In this document: one piece after another, positions 23,507-34,565 of the stretch
Layout of the letters: every line of letters starts with the position of its first letter
How positions within the stretch are numbered: position 1 is the stretch's first letter
NCBI GenBank assembly: GCA_024760905.1
Contig: CM045729.1
Location: 83,753,550 to 83,817,549, forward strand
DNA from: Plotosus lineatus
Lineage: Eukaryota; Chordata; Actinopteri; Siluriformes; Plotosidae
Direction of reading: 5' to 3'
DNA length: 64,000 nucleotides
Program-made: the position numbers and the translations under genes
The notes under the pieces: model-generated
Told to the model about the DNA's origin: nothing
The model's database searches: none
What the model saw: only the letters and a program-made list of their open reading frames with translations

Positions 23507-23849
23507 TCATCAGTTCATTTTCTGTACCTGCTTAATCCTAATTAGAGTCGTGGGGAGGCTGGCACCCATCCCAGCCAACTCCGAACGAAGGCAGAGTACA
23601 CCCTGGACGACTCGCCAGGCCGTCGCAGGGCGGAAACACGCCGACGGCTTTGCAGCCTATTCTTGTCGAAAGTCAGCAATGGTTCTTTTACATTGCCTCT
23701 CACCTTAGACAGTGAGAGACATGGCTGGCCTTTGATAACCCAGTTAGCTGCACTGGGGGACAGTGACAACCTTGCGGAGAGTGAGACTCGAACCCTCAAC
23801 CTTAGGATCAGCGATTCAGCGCCCTATACCACTAGACCACCACTGCCCT
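23507..23849 (-). mobile_element. tRNA-derived SINE, subtype A, best copy, 14-bp TSD
   Basis: Minus strand: GGGCAGTGGTGGTCTAGTGG, box B GAGGGTTCGAGTCTC, the shared body, GCGTGTTTCCGCCCTGCGAC, GTCCAGGGTGTACTCTGCC, GAGTTGGCTGGGATGGGTGC, and the end ATTAGGATTAAGCAGG. Flanked by TAATGGAACAACTG at 23493-23506 and 23850-23863, an exact 14-base target duplication. It defines subtype A, whose 3' part resembles an L2/CR1-group LINE end. Confidence 0.95.
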
Positions 23850-24139
23850 TAATGGAACAACTGCTTAAAGTGAAACAAAATATATCCACCAATCCTTTGC
23901 CACACTTTTAAAGAATGCTAATTCCTTTACACCCAGAATAAGTTTCTGTACATTACTCTAATCAACTTATACACTGTTCTGCCTTGGATGAGTGACAGAC
24001 TGCTCATTTTATTAATTGGAAGGGTTTGATCAGCTTGGCAATAAGTTATTTGGATTGCATTTTCATCAGAGATTTCATGCAGAGTATGAAATAATATTGC
24101 TGGGAAATTAGAAAATCACCAAAGTTTAAAAAGCTTAAA

Positions 24140-24430
24140 TGATCCAATGTGGCTGTTCACATGTCCATCTCACAACAAGATGATTTTAGATCCAAGTCCT
24201 GGGCTTGGTGAGGGCATTTTGATGTGGAGTTGCATGTTCTCCTTGTGCTTACATAGGGTTACTCAAGGTAGATCAGTTTTCTCACAGTCTAAATACATAC
24301 ACACTCGGCTAATTCGATACTCACAAATGGAATGCCCCTAGGTGTCAATGTAAGTGTGAATCGTTCTGTGGGTTTCGAGTGCACGCCACTCTCACTCAGT
24401 GTTAGGCAGTGTTAGACTTCAGCCACCAGT
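24140..24430 (+). mobile_element. Degenerate SINE fragment
   Basis: Retains GTGGAGTTGCATGTTCTCCT and TGTGCTTACATAGGGTTACT, like the body of the element at 47141-47533, and CCCCTAGGTGTCAATGTAAG downstream. Heavily mutated. Confidence 0.4.
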
Positions 24431-24494
24431 TTACCTGAGTAGGATTAAGAAAACAAATTGTGCAGTGGATTAAAGAATTCTATAAAACCATTCA

Positions 24495-24765
24495 CACGAA
24501 ATGTCAAACCTTTGTCCTCTGACAGGTCGTGTGTCAGTCACTGTGATTTGTTTTAATCAGGGTTCATGTATAGTATGTAGATTAAAAAGGACAGAAAATT
24601 TTGCATAAATATTTTAACCTGAAGGACAACACATGAGCTGCTGGGTTTTTCTATTTGGTAATAGAAAAGGTCACTCTGAAGGTCACAGAAACAAAATAAA
24701 ATCATATAGTGATTATTTACCTCCATATCTAAGCTCCCTTTTATTATACTTCTTTAAATACAATT
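24495..24765 (+). repeat. Unnamed interspersed repeat, copy 3 of 3
   Basis: Blocks shared with 1837-2110: AAATGTCAAACC, TTTGTCCTCTGACAGGTC, CACTGTGATTTGTTTTAATC, AAAAAGGACAGA, TAACCTGAAGGACAACACAT, GAGCTGCTGGGTTT and CTGAAGGTCACAGAAACA. Confidence 0.75.
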
Positions 24766-24769
24766 CCAG

Positions 24770-26660
24770 TTATTAAAATTAAAGAGAAACATTCCCTGTG
24801 AAAACATCTGTAGTTCAAACAACATATTTTAAATATTTCAATGAGTGTCATTGGTGTTGTCACAAAATTATATGGTAATGTAGTATTTTTGATAAATCAC
24901 ACTTATGCTCCCTCTATACTACTGTATGCCGCCTTTTATTCAACCTCTTGTAGCCCTGTCTATTGACAGGGCAGGAGAGGAGACAGCATCCCTCTCCATT
25001 TTCCTGGGATTGTACCTGGCACTAAGAGCAGACTTGTTTTTGTCATCTTCATATCTGGGTTTGATTATCTCGACACTATTGTTACTAAAGCCTACATGAC
25101 TGTTCCTCTCCTTCACCACAACCAACCTGATCATCTGTCTGTGTTTTTATTCCCAAAATAAACCCCCACTATTAAATGTATGAAGTTTTCAGTTAAAAAA
25201 TGGAAAAAAAAAAAGTGTAGAATTGTGTCGAGAAGAAGCGGACTATCCACTGCAACACTAATTCCAACACAGAGACTGGGATATGTTCCAGGCTCATCCT
25301 GGAATCCCTCACAGAAATCTACACAAATTATGCTCTGGACCACATCAACCCGAGTGATGAGTCCTGATGAGGCCCTGTCCATGGTAACAGTTCATGTTTG
25401 TGCTGTAATTGTTTGTTAGACATGAAGTGTAATGATTTATCATTCTTTCTAGAATCATTAAAGACACCTTGATAAACATTTCCACTGATGTTTGTTTTTT
25501 TTTTTTTTTAAGTTGTCTGTCCAACTCATATTTCCATCTAATCTGTTTTGTAAAGTGAAAAAGGAGGGGCACGAAGATCAGGTGAGGTGCATTTAGTCAT
25601 TAAGTCAAAAAGGAGATAAATAGTGAGGCAGGTTGTTAGAAACATTCAAACATCTTTGGAAGACTTTGAGACACATAAAATATATAACACTGATAGATAA
25701 CCTTCTACATATTTCAGGTATGTTCTGCATTTCTCTCAGACCTTTATACTCTCTTTACTGGTATGATGTACATGTGATAGTATAAATTAAATACATTATT
25801 TGTTTTTATTATTAGCAACATTTAATTATGAAAATATTTTATAGAGTTTATAGTGTGGAATGATTTATATTCTAGGGCCATTCCGTGTCAATTCAATAAA
25901 TGTTAATGAAACATCCCAATTGACCTCATCAGATTTTCCAAAAAATAAACAAATAAATAAATAAATAAAATAAACAGTAAAAATAATAAATAGATAAATA
26001 AATAAATAAAGTTTTGTTTCTCTTCACAACCAAATAATTATATGGGTTGCTATCTACTCACAGGAATTTTTTTTTTATCAGATAACTCAAGGTTATTATT
26101 TATAAAAGTTCCAGCAAATGCTCTTTTCTTCCAGGGCTCAACGTGAGACGTGATGATTTTCTAACATGACAATCACCTGTTTTAAATTTGCAAAAACATC
26201 ATATAATAAACAAAACAACACATATCATAAACATAAGGCATGAAATAAACAAGAAAAGAAATGGAAATTATATGACCTGATGACAGTTAATACCTGGAAA
26301 ACTAATGAAAACTAAGTGACCATTTGATATAGCAATCAGCGGGTCAGAATCTCAAATGTGTGAGCGCAACTGATTATTGAAAACACTCAGATCAACCCAG
26401 ATTATTCAGAATAGATGAAATAACTGCCCATATTATGAAAGTGGAATGCAGTATCAGGTCCTTCAGACAGACGCACAGATTAATGAGTTGCAAAAGTAAG
26501 TTTTAAAACATTTCTAAAGTTGAAAGTGAATCCTTTGCTTCTTCAATTTCTTTGTGTGTAAATATGCTTGGGGTTGTGTGGGGTGAAACAATAAATAATT
26601 TTGGTCATACCTTTAATCAGAATGTGATACTTCAGTTAAATTAAGGTCTTCATTTTGTCA
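24770..26660. other. No gene supported; simple-repeat rich
   Basis: Contains short AAAT runs near 25940-26010 and poly-T/poly-A tracts. No coding block or known mobile element could be supported. Confidence 0.5.
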
Positions 26661-26665
26661 AACAT

Positions 26666-26667
<2 letters not shown>

Positions 26668-26724
<57 letters not shown>
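26668..26724. repeat. (AC)n microsatellite
   Basis: About 28 AC units just left of the 0.96-kb MITE. Confidence 0.98.
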
Positions 26725-26731
<7 letters not shown>

Positions 26732-26737
26732 CTCAGC

Positions 26738-27700
26738 CCTCTACTTACAAAATTAATCCGTTCCAGGGCCTTTTTTGTAACCTGGAGTTTTGATAAGTAG
26801 AGGCGCTTTTTACATGTAAAACAAAACGTGTGATTCGTTCCAAGGCTCCCAAGACTACCCCATAAACCCTTTAAAAATGATAAAAGTACACCAATTTTAA
26901 ATGAAATATGTATGAAATATGTGTTAAAAGTAAAATAAATCTATTTATTAAACCATTTAAATATTTTATTACCATATTAAACCATTTCATTAACATATTT
27001 ATTAATTAAACCATGATTAAACATTTTTTATTAATGCACACCACACACACACACACACATAAAAAAAAAAAACTCATTCTATCTGGTGTGTTTTGCTGAA
27101 TGCGGGCCCCGCCACCATGCAGCGCGCAGCTGACGGAGCAGTGCATTTTAGACAGGATGTTGTATTTAAAGCGGAATTACAGTACCTGCTTGAAAGATCA
27201 GAGGTCCTGATTCAAGATTAACTTGCTTCCTTACGAGATCGGAGATCTTGTCCCATGGAGCATTCTGTTTTCATGCCACCTTCTGCTTCAATATCATTCC
27301 CAAATAATCGCCTTTGTCACTGTATTTCCACTTTTCTGTCTTTTCCGGTCCATGATGGATAACGAAATATAACGCTGGAATGATCAATTTCGAAAGAAAA
27401 AAAAACTCACGAGCCAACATTCCAGTTCAACTCTCCTTCACGTGGGTGACAAACAGGAAGTATGGGTACAGGAAGTATGGGTACAGTTCAGCTACCTCCT
27501 GGCCAATGGGAGGCCAGTGGGGCAGGATGTTAGGAGACAGCCAATGAGAGAGCAACTCGCACATTGTTTGAATTTTTTGAATGGCGCGACTGAATTTTTG
27601 AATAGCACATTTGGCGCTTTTTGTAAAAAGAGGATGAAAATTTAGGAAAATGTTTTTCGTAACCTGGATTTTTCACATTCAGGTTTTTGTAAATAGAAGG
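26738..27700. mobile_element. 0.96-kb MITE-like element, copy 1
   Basis: The ends are imperfect inverted repeats: CCTCTACTTACAAAA on the left and, read in reverse, CCTTCTATTTACAAAA on the right. An internal GTAACCTGGAGTTTT / GTAACCTGGATTTTT pair lies just inside the two ends. It is non-coding. The right third carries CCAAT-type motifs (GGCCAATGGG, AGCCAATGAGA) and GGCGCG words. Related copies are at 38041-38640 and 63605-64000. Its class (mariner-like or hAT-like) is unresolved. Confidence 0.75.
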
Positions 27701-27985
<285 letters not shown>

Positions 27986-28004
27986 ACCTTTTTCTGGCAC
28001 TTAG

Positions 28005-28245
28005 CCGACATTTGAATGGCATCATAGAACTTAACTAGTAATTAAAACACACTAAAAAAAGGCTCATTTACAACTTATGCGCGAATGAGGAAAAGGGGTG
28101 TATTTATCATCTCAACCAATCAGCATGAAGGAGGACAACCATTTGGTGAATTTGAATAACGTGACAGTTGCTCGGCAATCCGCGAATATACAAAGCCGCG
28201 AGTGCAAAATCGCTAATAGTCAAGGGCCTACAGTGCATCAGATTA
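28005..28245 (-). mobile_element. Tigger-like element, 5' end, minus strand
   Basis: Read on the minus strand: CACTGTAGGCCCTTGACTAT, GCGATTTTGCACTCGCGGCT, CGCGGATTGCCGAGCAACTG, CCTTTTCCTCATTCGCGC and a start ATGATGCCATTCAAATG. These align with the plus-strand element at 55178-55790 up to its transposase start. Only the first part of the element remains. Confidence 0.8.
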
Positions 28246-28249
28246 TTAG

Positions 28250-28980
28250 AGTCAATTTAAAGTGTGGAATACCTTTAGAGCCAGCTTTTCCCAAATGACT
28301 CTAGATTACCCTTCTGATTACTTTGCAATAGATATTGAAGTTCAAATGAAATGTGAAACAACTTTAAAATTAACTTAACAGAAATCATATTATAATCAGA
28401 GGATGCTATTGGAATGATATCATGTATGAAATTTCCTCACTTATTAAGCAGAATTAGTTCATTTTCCAATGATAACTTTCTTCACCATTGCTGCCACTCT
28501 CGCTGCTATCATCTGGACAGTCAGATTTCCAGATCAAGAATAGAGCTGGCAGTATGAGATGAAATGCATCCTTGATGTTGATGATCGGGTAGAAGCCAGG
28601 CTGTACTCTTTTTCTTCATCACACTTTGAAACTCTAACCTGTCCACATGTAATAAATAGGACTCTCATTGTAGACATGCTGAAGGACAAATGCTATCATA
28701 TATAAATAAATGGCATTGGCTTTCTACTAACCATAGTGGTCTTCACAATTGAGTAAAGATACAAAAATGCTTCAACGATAAATATACAAATCAATAATCA
28801 GAACAATGGAAAAAATACAATTTTCTGGTGTTTACAAACACCACTGTAAAAAAAAAAAAAAAAAAAACTGTTCTACTAATTACAACCCAGGAGGCAAGGC
28901 CAAGATCCACTTTGTACCTCAAAGAAGCAGAAACAGTGAATAGGTCTGGGCCTACAGATGACATCCCATCACTGACGTAA
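28250..28980. other. No feature recognised
   Basis: AT-rich interval ending in a poly-A run at 28848-28867; no coding or repeat assignment. Confidence 0.5.
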
Positions 28981-28983
28981 CCA

Positions 28984-28984
28984 T

Positions 28985-29040
<56 letters not shown>

Positions 29041-29050
29041 GGGGGGGGGT
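28984..29050. repeat. (CA)n(GA)n(G)n compound simple repeat
   Basis: CA units, then seven GA units, then a G run. Confidence 0.98.
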
Positions 29051-29459
29051 TAAACTTTTAAACTGGGGTTTACCACTGGTGAATTGACTGTCTCTGGGAA
29101 ATGAACTGGTGAACTTACTGACTCTGGTTTCACAAACAGAAAGACAAGCTCACATTCTTTGGCAAACAGACTAACAAACTTACTTGTTATGACAAACAGA
29201 CGGAAAATCTTCTGGACCCTAACAAAGAGACAAGTTGTTTTTCAGAGATACTTCAAAAATGATGCTGCAGATTGTCACCTTAGTACTTGCTCTCTAGTAC
29301 TTTGCCTGTTATTGAGTTCTTTGTAGTCTTCTGTTGCCAAACTTTTAATCAATGAGTCTTATCCAACAATGTTTTCCTCTGATTTCCATTATTGTGCCTT
29401 ATTTACAGCAGAATTTATCTTGGTGGTCCGGGTAATAAAAAGGCCGGCATCTTGCCACT

Positions 29460-29770
29460 AAAAGTGAGGGTAGGTGTAGCCTAATAGTTCAATGGCTTTA
29501 TTTGCAAACCAGAAAAAAAAAAAAAAAAAAAAAAGTGTGGCAGTGGGGAGACTGAGGTTCACTTTCCCTTTCTCCACCTTCATTGCTGAAGTGCCCTTGA
29601 GCAAAACATCTTACCCCAAACTGCTTTTAAGTTGCCCCAGTGTGTGGCAGCCCACTGCTCCAAGTGTGTGTGCTCACTATTATGTGTGTGTGTGATCACT
29701 TTGGATAGGTTAAATACAGAGGCAATGATTTCTGTTTTGAGGTTAAGTACTGTATAACAAAATCAAAATT
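29460..29770 (+). mobile_element. tRNA-derived SINE of a second fish type
   Basis: Has GGTGTAGCCTAATAGTTCAA (head), then a poly-A interruption, ACTGAGGTTCACTTTCCC, TTCATTGCTGAAGTGCCC, TTGAGCAAAACATCTTACCC, CACTGCTCCAAGTGTGTGTG and CACTTTGGATAGGTTAAATA. This order matches a widespread teleost SINE tail. No target duplication recognised. Confidence 0.7.
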
Positions 29771-29940
29771 AAATCAAAATTAAAAGTTCCAGCTGTGCTG
29801 ACAAGTGGGTAGCAATGGCTGAAACATTAGCACACCAGTTGTTGCTAGTGAAAACAGAGAATACAGACAGTAAGTGACTGTTGATGAAGAATTTTAAAAA
29901 ATGTATAGGCGGAATCAGGAGCAAATCCTTTGATCTTTGC

Positions 29941-30380
29941 AGATTTTCCGCGTTGAAACGTGGTTACGCCGGCTGTTCCTCAGTCAATCCTCAGTCTTTC
30001 CTTGTTGAATGTGAATGTTCCGCCTGCATTCCGCCTGTTCCGTGATCATTCCGTGGGTCTTCTTTCTAAAAAGGAGTAGTTCCGTGGTCGTTCCTCGAGT
30101 GTTCCGTGTTTCCGTCAACTTTCTGTGAATTATCTGAAGGTCTTCTTTTGCTGTCCACACTGGTTCTGAAGGTGATCCGAGCGCTTTTACACATGTATTC
30201 CGACATTGTACCGTGGTCTTTCCGTGTCCTTTCCGCACATTCCGTGGTCGTTCCGAAGGTGTACCGAAGGTGCAATTTTCCGTAGGTTTTTGACCATTTT
30301 CCATGTAAAAATGCTGAAGCTCCTTCGTAGAGTGCCTTCTGTGCCTTTCCGCCCTCCAGTGAAATGGGGGTATTAACGTC
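29941..30380 (-). mobile_element. CGGAA-rich MITE-like element, minus copy
   Basis: Right edge CCAGTGAAATGGGGGTAT matches, in reverse, the left edge of 38955-39522. Inside, at least a dozen TTCCG words (CGGAA on the other strand) occur over about 400 bases, spaced irregularly at roughly 10-40 bases. The shared block CATTTTTACATGGAAAATG is present in reverse near 30293-30312. The left end is not defined. Confidence 0.75.
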
Positions 30381-30664
30381 ACTTTTAGTGCAATCCCTAC
30401 TCATAATCCATGGGATAGAATTACCCAGTTTTGTGCTTTTTTGTGGTCATTTATGTTAAAATAACTGCATGCATTGCTTAAAGGTATTATATATACATAA
30501 ACTGTGCTGGAGGAAATATCAATAATTCTCCTTTATACAGAGGCTATTGTTAACAGTTACTGTCCAGGGGTTTGTTGGTTTTATCAATAAAGTGACAGTG
30601 TGCCAAAATATAATTTCTTTTGACATATTCATAAAATGTATTTTGTTGTTGGCCCCATTGATCT

Positions 30665-32215
30665 CAAAAGTTCAGGAGGGGGGGGTCTTTCGTCAGGGAG
30701 CTACAGCGTCGGGCATGGCTATAGAGGCCGATACGGGATCTGCAGATCCTGCCGTAGCTGCTGCAAATTAAGTCCTTGCAGTGTGGGGGGGTGGACAAGT
30801 CTCTGCTGACTGCGGAATCCACCCCCCCCCCAGTGGGTGTCTCTTCTTTTCTCTGATGTTTGATGCTGTTCTGATGACATCCTGGCTGGTGGTCCGCCAG
30901 TTGGAGCGGTCAGAGGCGGCTGACTCAAGGTCAGAGGGGTTGAAACCTCCAGCCTTGAGGTCATGTTTACAGACATCCTAGAACCTGAGAGCTGGGCGTC
31001 CCTTTGGCCTGGTTCCAGTAACCAGCTCCCCGTACAATAAGTCTTTGGGGGTGCGGCCGTCATCCATTCGGGTTACGTGGCCAAGCCATTGCAAGTGTCT
31101 CTGGGTCAGAATGGCAAACATACTGAGCACATTTGCTCTGGCTATGTTGGAGATATGGTCCTGCCAATTGATGCCCAGTAGTCTGTGAACACAGTGTTGG
31201 TGAAAGGCATTCAGCCGACATTCCTGGCGATAGTAGAGGGTCCATGCTTCACTGCCATAAAGGAGAGTACTCAGTATGCAGGCCTTGTAGACTCTTATTT
31301 TGGTGTTGGTGGTTAGCATGACATTGTGCTAGACTCGATTCGCCAGACAGGCCATCACTGTCGATGCCTTGCCCATACAGGCATTCAGTTCGGCATCTAG
31401 AGAGAGGTTGCTGGAGATGATTGATCCAAGGTAGGTGAAATTTTCCACCCCCTTAAGGATGTGGTCGCCGATGTTGATACTAGGAACACTGCTGACATCC
31501 TGGCCCATGACCTCAGTCTTATTAAGGCTGATGGTGAGGCCAAACTCAGAGCAGGCATCAGCAAAGCGGTTGATGAGATGCTGGAGCACTTCCTCGATGT
31601 GGGCGACAAGACCAGCATCATCAGCAAAGAGTAGCTCCCTGATGAGGGTGATACATCAAACTGGACGATGCCATTCATGCCCTGGTGGAACAATTTGATC
31701 ATGCTCAAGAGCTTGGGGGGACATCCAACTCGCTGGAGGAGGGTAAACAGTCCATCCCTGCTGACCAAGTCAAAAACCTTGGTCAAGTCGATGAGGGCCA
31801 AATAGAGAGGTTGTCTCTGCTCCTGGCACTTCTCTTGCAGCTGCCTCACAGAGACCATATCTATGGTTGACCTGGCTGCCCTGAATCCACACTGCACCAC
31901 TGGATACACACGTTCAGCAAGTAGTTGGAGCCTTTTGAGGATGACATGGGCAAAGGCTTTGCCAACTATGCTTAGGAGTGAGATGCCACGATAGTTTTTG
32001 CAATCACTTTGCTCCCCCTTGTTCTTGTAGAGGGTGATGATTTTGGCATCACGCATGTCTTGGGGAACATCCCCTTCCTTCCAACACTGCAGTAGGAACT
32101 CATGGAGGTGTTTAAAGAGCGAGCTCTCCTTTGTGGTTTTGACGATTTCAGGCGGGATGTTGTCACTGCATGGAGCCTTTTCTTGAGATGGAGTCTATTG
32201 CCTTGCTGAGATAAT
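30665..32215 (-). mobile_element. Third LINE family, internally deleted copy
   Basis: The minus strand encodes a non-LTR reverse transcriptase unlike the two RTE families: AKIITLYKNKGEQSDCKNYR, GISLLSIVGKAFAHVIL, CGFRAARSTIDMVSV and ALIDLTKVFDLVSRDGL, then ELLFADDAGL near 31610-31640, FGLTISLNKTEVMGQ, NFTYLGSIISS, YGSEAWTLY and LQWLGHVTRMDDGRTPKDLL. About 100 residues between GMNGIVQFD and FADD are missing in one step, and frames shift at least twice, so it is dead. The clade is not certain (a jockey/I/CR1-group LINE is likely). The 3' boundary near 30665 is approximate. Confidence 0.9.
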
Positions 32216-32479
32216 CAGCTTTGTAGTAAAATCCATTTCAGAATGCATTTTTTTTTTAAATTATGGTAGCATCAAATTGGCAAAGGTGGCATTTTTAGAT
32301 GCCCTTATTTTCAAATTCTGACATCTGGAATGCTCCATTATGCAATTTTCCAAGATAACGGGGTAGAGTAAATCACACTTTCTTTTTTTTTTTCCCAATG
32401 GATGCCAGATCATCTCACTTTTGAAGGTATTGTCTCTCCAAATGCCTAATTCAGAAATTTATGCCATGGAAAAAATGAC

Positions 32480-32830
32480 TGAAAATGACCAAAATGACAA
32501 ATCTTTGAAAATTCATTCAAATTTAACCAGCCAAGTCAATACCTTGATACTTTTGTTTCCAAGGGAAAAGTACCTGCTTAATTTATTTGAACCAGCAGTT
32601 TTGAGCTATCCACTCAAATGTGAGGGGTTTAAAGGGACGGACATGTGAAATTTGATAAAAATGCCGAAAATAGTCAAATTTTGAAAATCCATTGAATTTC
32701 AACCAATCAAGCCAATTGGCTGAAACATTTGTGTCTAAGGTATAATGGCTTGCTTAATCCTTTGGGACCATCAGCTGTAGGCTATCTACCATGGTTGGGC
32801 TGTGAAGGAGGTGAAAACATGTTAAAATAT
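32480..32830. repeat. Diverged tandem repeat, about 176-bp unit
   Basis: TTTGAAAATTCATTC at 32504 recurs as TTTGAAAATCCATTG at 32680. Further pairs at the same offset include TTTAACCAGCCAAGTC / TTTCAACCAATCAAGCC, CCTGCTTAATTTATTTGA / GGCTTGCTTAATCCTTTGG, and GAGCTATCCA / AGGCTATCTA. A third unit seems to begin at about 32817. No family recognised. Confidence 0.75.
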
Positions 32831-33061
32831 TGAAAAAGTCTAATGTATAATCATTTTTGGAAAATTATGAGTACTGTAATAAGGAATAATTGCAATCCTT
32901 TTCACATTATTGCACTCTTCATTAACAGGAAAAAGAAACGGATCATATGAATAAACAATCCTATTATTGATAATGATGATCCTTCTACCTTGAGTGACTG
33001 GGGCAGTGGCCTAGGGAACACATGTAGCAGCTGATTTTAGACAGGAATGTATGCATTATCA

Positions 33062-33352
33062 CATAATGGGCAGTGGTGGCTTGGTGGTAAAGGTTGAGGA
33101 TTGCTGATCCTAAGGTTGGTGGTTTGAGTTGCACTCTCCACGAAGTGGTCACTGTAGCCCCAGTTAAGTTAACTGGGTTATCAGAGTTCAGCCATACCTC
33201 TCACTATCTATTGTAAGAGGCATGTAAAATAACCATTGCTGACTTTCATCAAGAGTAGGCTGCATAGCTTTCTGTCCCTTGCTCAAGGGTTGTGTCACGA
33301 AGTGCATCCGACAGTAAAAAAAACAAACAAACAAACAAACAAACAAAAACGT
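33062..33352 (+). mobile_element. tRNA-derived SINE, subtype B, 3'-degenerate
   Basis: Head GGGCAGTGGTGGCTTGGTGG, the shared body, then TTTCTGTCCCTTGCTCAAGG and GGTTGTGTCACGAAGTGCAT, which marks it as the RTE-type subtype. It passes into (AAAC)n at 33320-33347 instead of the RTE 3' end. A partial inner duplication of GTTAACTGGGTTATCA-like sequence is visible. Confidence 0.8.
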
Positions 33353-33672
33353 ATGTACCATAAACACAGACTAGATATGCATGTAATAAACATGAACATG
33401 ACATGGATCAGACCTAACTACACAACTTACAACAAATACTACCCACATGATGTAAACACTAGTGCTACATTGAGCATGGGCTTGGGACACTAAAAGCAGA
33501 TCATGTGACCTGGTGCGTGATGTGAGCATGTGGAGTGGATATTGAGTGCTGTATCATCGCTAACCTAACACCTAATAATGATAATGATGTAAAGATTTAT
33601 CAGAGAATAATTTATAAAGTTGTATAAATAAATCACTTGTGTACTTAAACATTTTATACTTAACATTGTGAT

Positions 33673-33737
33673 TTTTTTCCCCCTTAGCTACCTATCCATC
33701 ATGAATCTGAATCTTTTTGTTCTCCTGCATGTCACTG
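33673..33737 (+). other. Candidate signal-peptide exon
   Basis: A pyrimidine-rich acceptor (TTTTTTTCCCCCTTAG) is followed by 13 bases of leader and ATG at 33701, encoding MNLNLFVLLHVT, then G and a strong donor GTGAGA at 33738. It ends in phase 1, the phase that the first lectin exon at 42095 accepts. It could be an alternative or orphan first exon of the lectin gene 8 kb downstream, or a remnant of a lost paralogue. Transcript data would decide. Confidence 0.4.
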
Positions 33738-33927
33738 GTGAGAATATTTTTAATAAATATATATATATATTTTATTATTTATTGAATGTAAACATGACAA
33801 AATAACAATTATCATGTAATAAATTATGAATTATAGTACCAAATTCCTATTTTAAATTAATTTTAATAAAGTGTGTGGAATTAATAAAACATTTTCCTCT
33901 TCATGAGGGAAAAAATATTAGTGAAGC

Positions 33928-33963
33928 AAATAATATAATAATAATAATAATAATAATAATAGT
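33928..33963. repeat. (TAA)n microsatellite
   Basis: About ten TAA units with one interruption. Confidence 0.95.
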
Positions 33964-33971
33964 AAATATAT

Positions 33972-34292
33972 ATGGTAGGGGCAGCATGGTAGCACTGTGG
34001 TGAGCACTGTGTGGAGTTTACATGTACTTTCCCATGCTTTCTTCTGGGTACTCCAGTTTCCTTGAACAGTTCAAAAACATGCACAGTAGGCTAACTGGAT
34101 GTTCCAAATCTCCCCTAGGTGTGAAGGTGACTGGCTGTGTATGTGGCTGATTGGCTGTATATTTTGGTCATGCAATTCCCTGGCGTGGTGTTCATGGTGT
34201 ACTCTGCCCTCATTCTGAGTTGGTTGAGATGGGTGCCAGCCTCTCCGCGAACCTAATTAGGATTAAGCAATTTAGAAAATAAATAAATTAAT
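33972..34292 (+). mobile_element. SINE with different head but L2-like tail
   Basis: Head and body resemble 47141-47533 (GGGGCAGCATGGTAGCACTG, GTGTGGAGTTTACATGTACT, GGGTACTCCAGTTTCCTTG, AAACATGCACAGTAGG). The 3' half has the subtype A tail (GGTGTACTCTGCCCTCATTC, GAGTTGGTTGAGATGGGTGC, CCTAATTAGGATTAAGCAAT) and ends in AAATAAATAAATTA. Confidence 0.75.
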
Positions 34293-34324
34293 GATTACAG
34301 ACTCCGTTAAAAACTACAGTAGGG

Positions 34325-34405
34325 GCAGAGTCGGGTGAAATCAGAATCAGAATTCCTCTGTGATCCTAAAGGAAATTGTGTACACAGTTTATCTATAACA
34401 ATTAA
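34325..34405 (-). mobile_element. LINE 3'-end fragment
   Basis: AATCAGAATCAGAATTCCTC followed by GATCCTAAAGGAAATTGTGT is the reverse of a 3' end frequent in teleost L2/CR1-group LINEs (AATTCC-TTTATT and GGAAATTG blocks). Only the terminus is present. Confidence 0.5.
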
Positions 34406-34565
34406 AAGTATAAGTCCCACAAAAGAAATATGTATTTCCCAATAAGTGTGTGTGTGTGTGTGTTAGTGCTGTTGCTATGTGGATTAGTTGTACAGTTTAA
34501 TATTAACTGGTAGAAATGATTTAATGTGTGGCTCAATACAGTATTTCGATGGTATCTTACTGAAC

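Noticed and set aside
24950..24975. Short hairpin CCCTGTCTATTGACAGGG
   Set aside because: Isolated small dyad with no associated repeat, promoter or RNA context.
25131..25382. 83-codon minus-strand frame with CVDFCEG and similar residues
   Set aside because: No recognisable domain, no splice context and the plus strand is equally open; probably chance.
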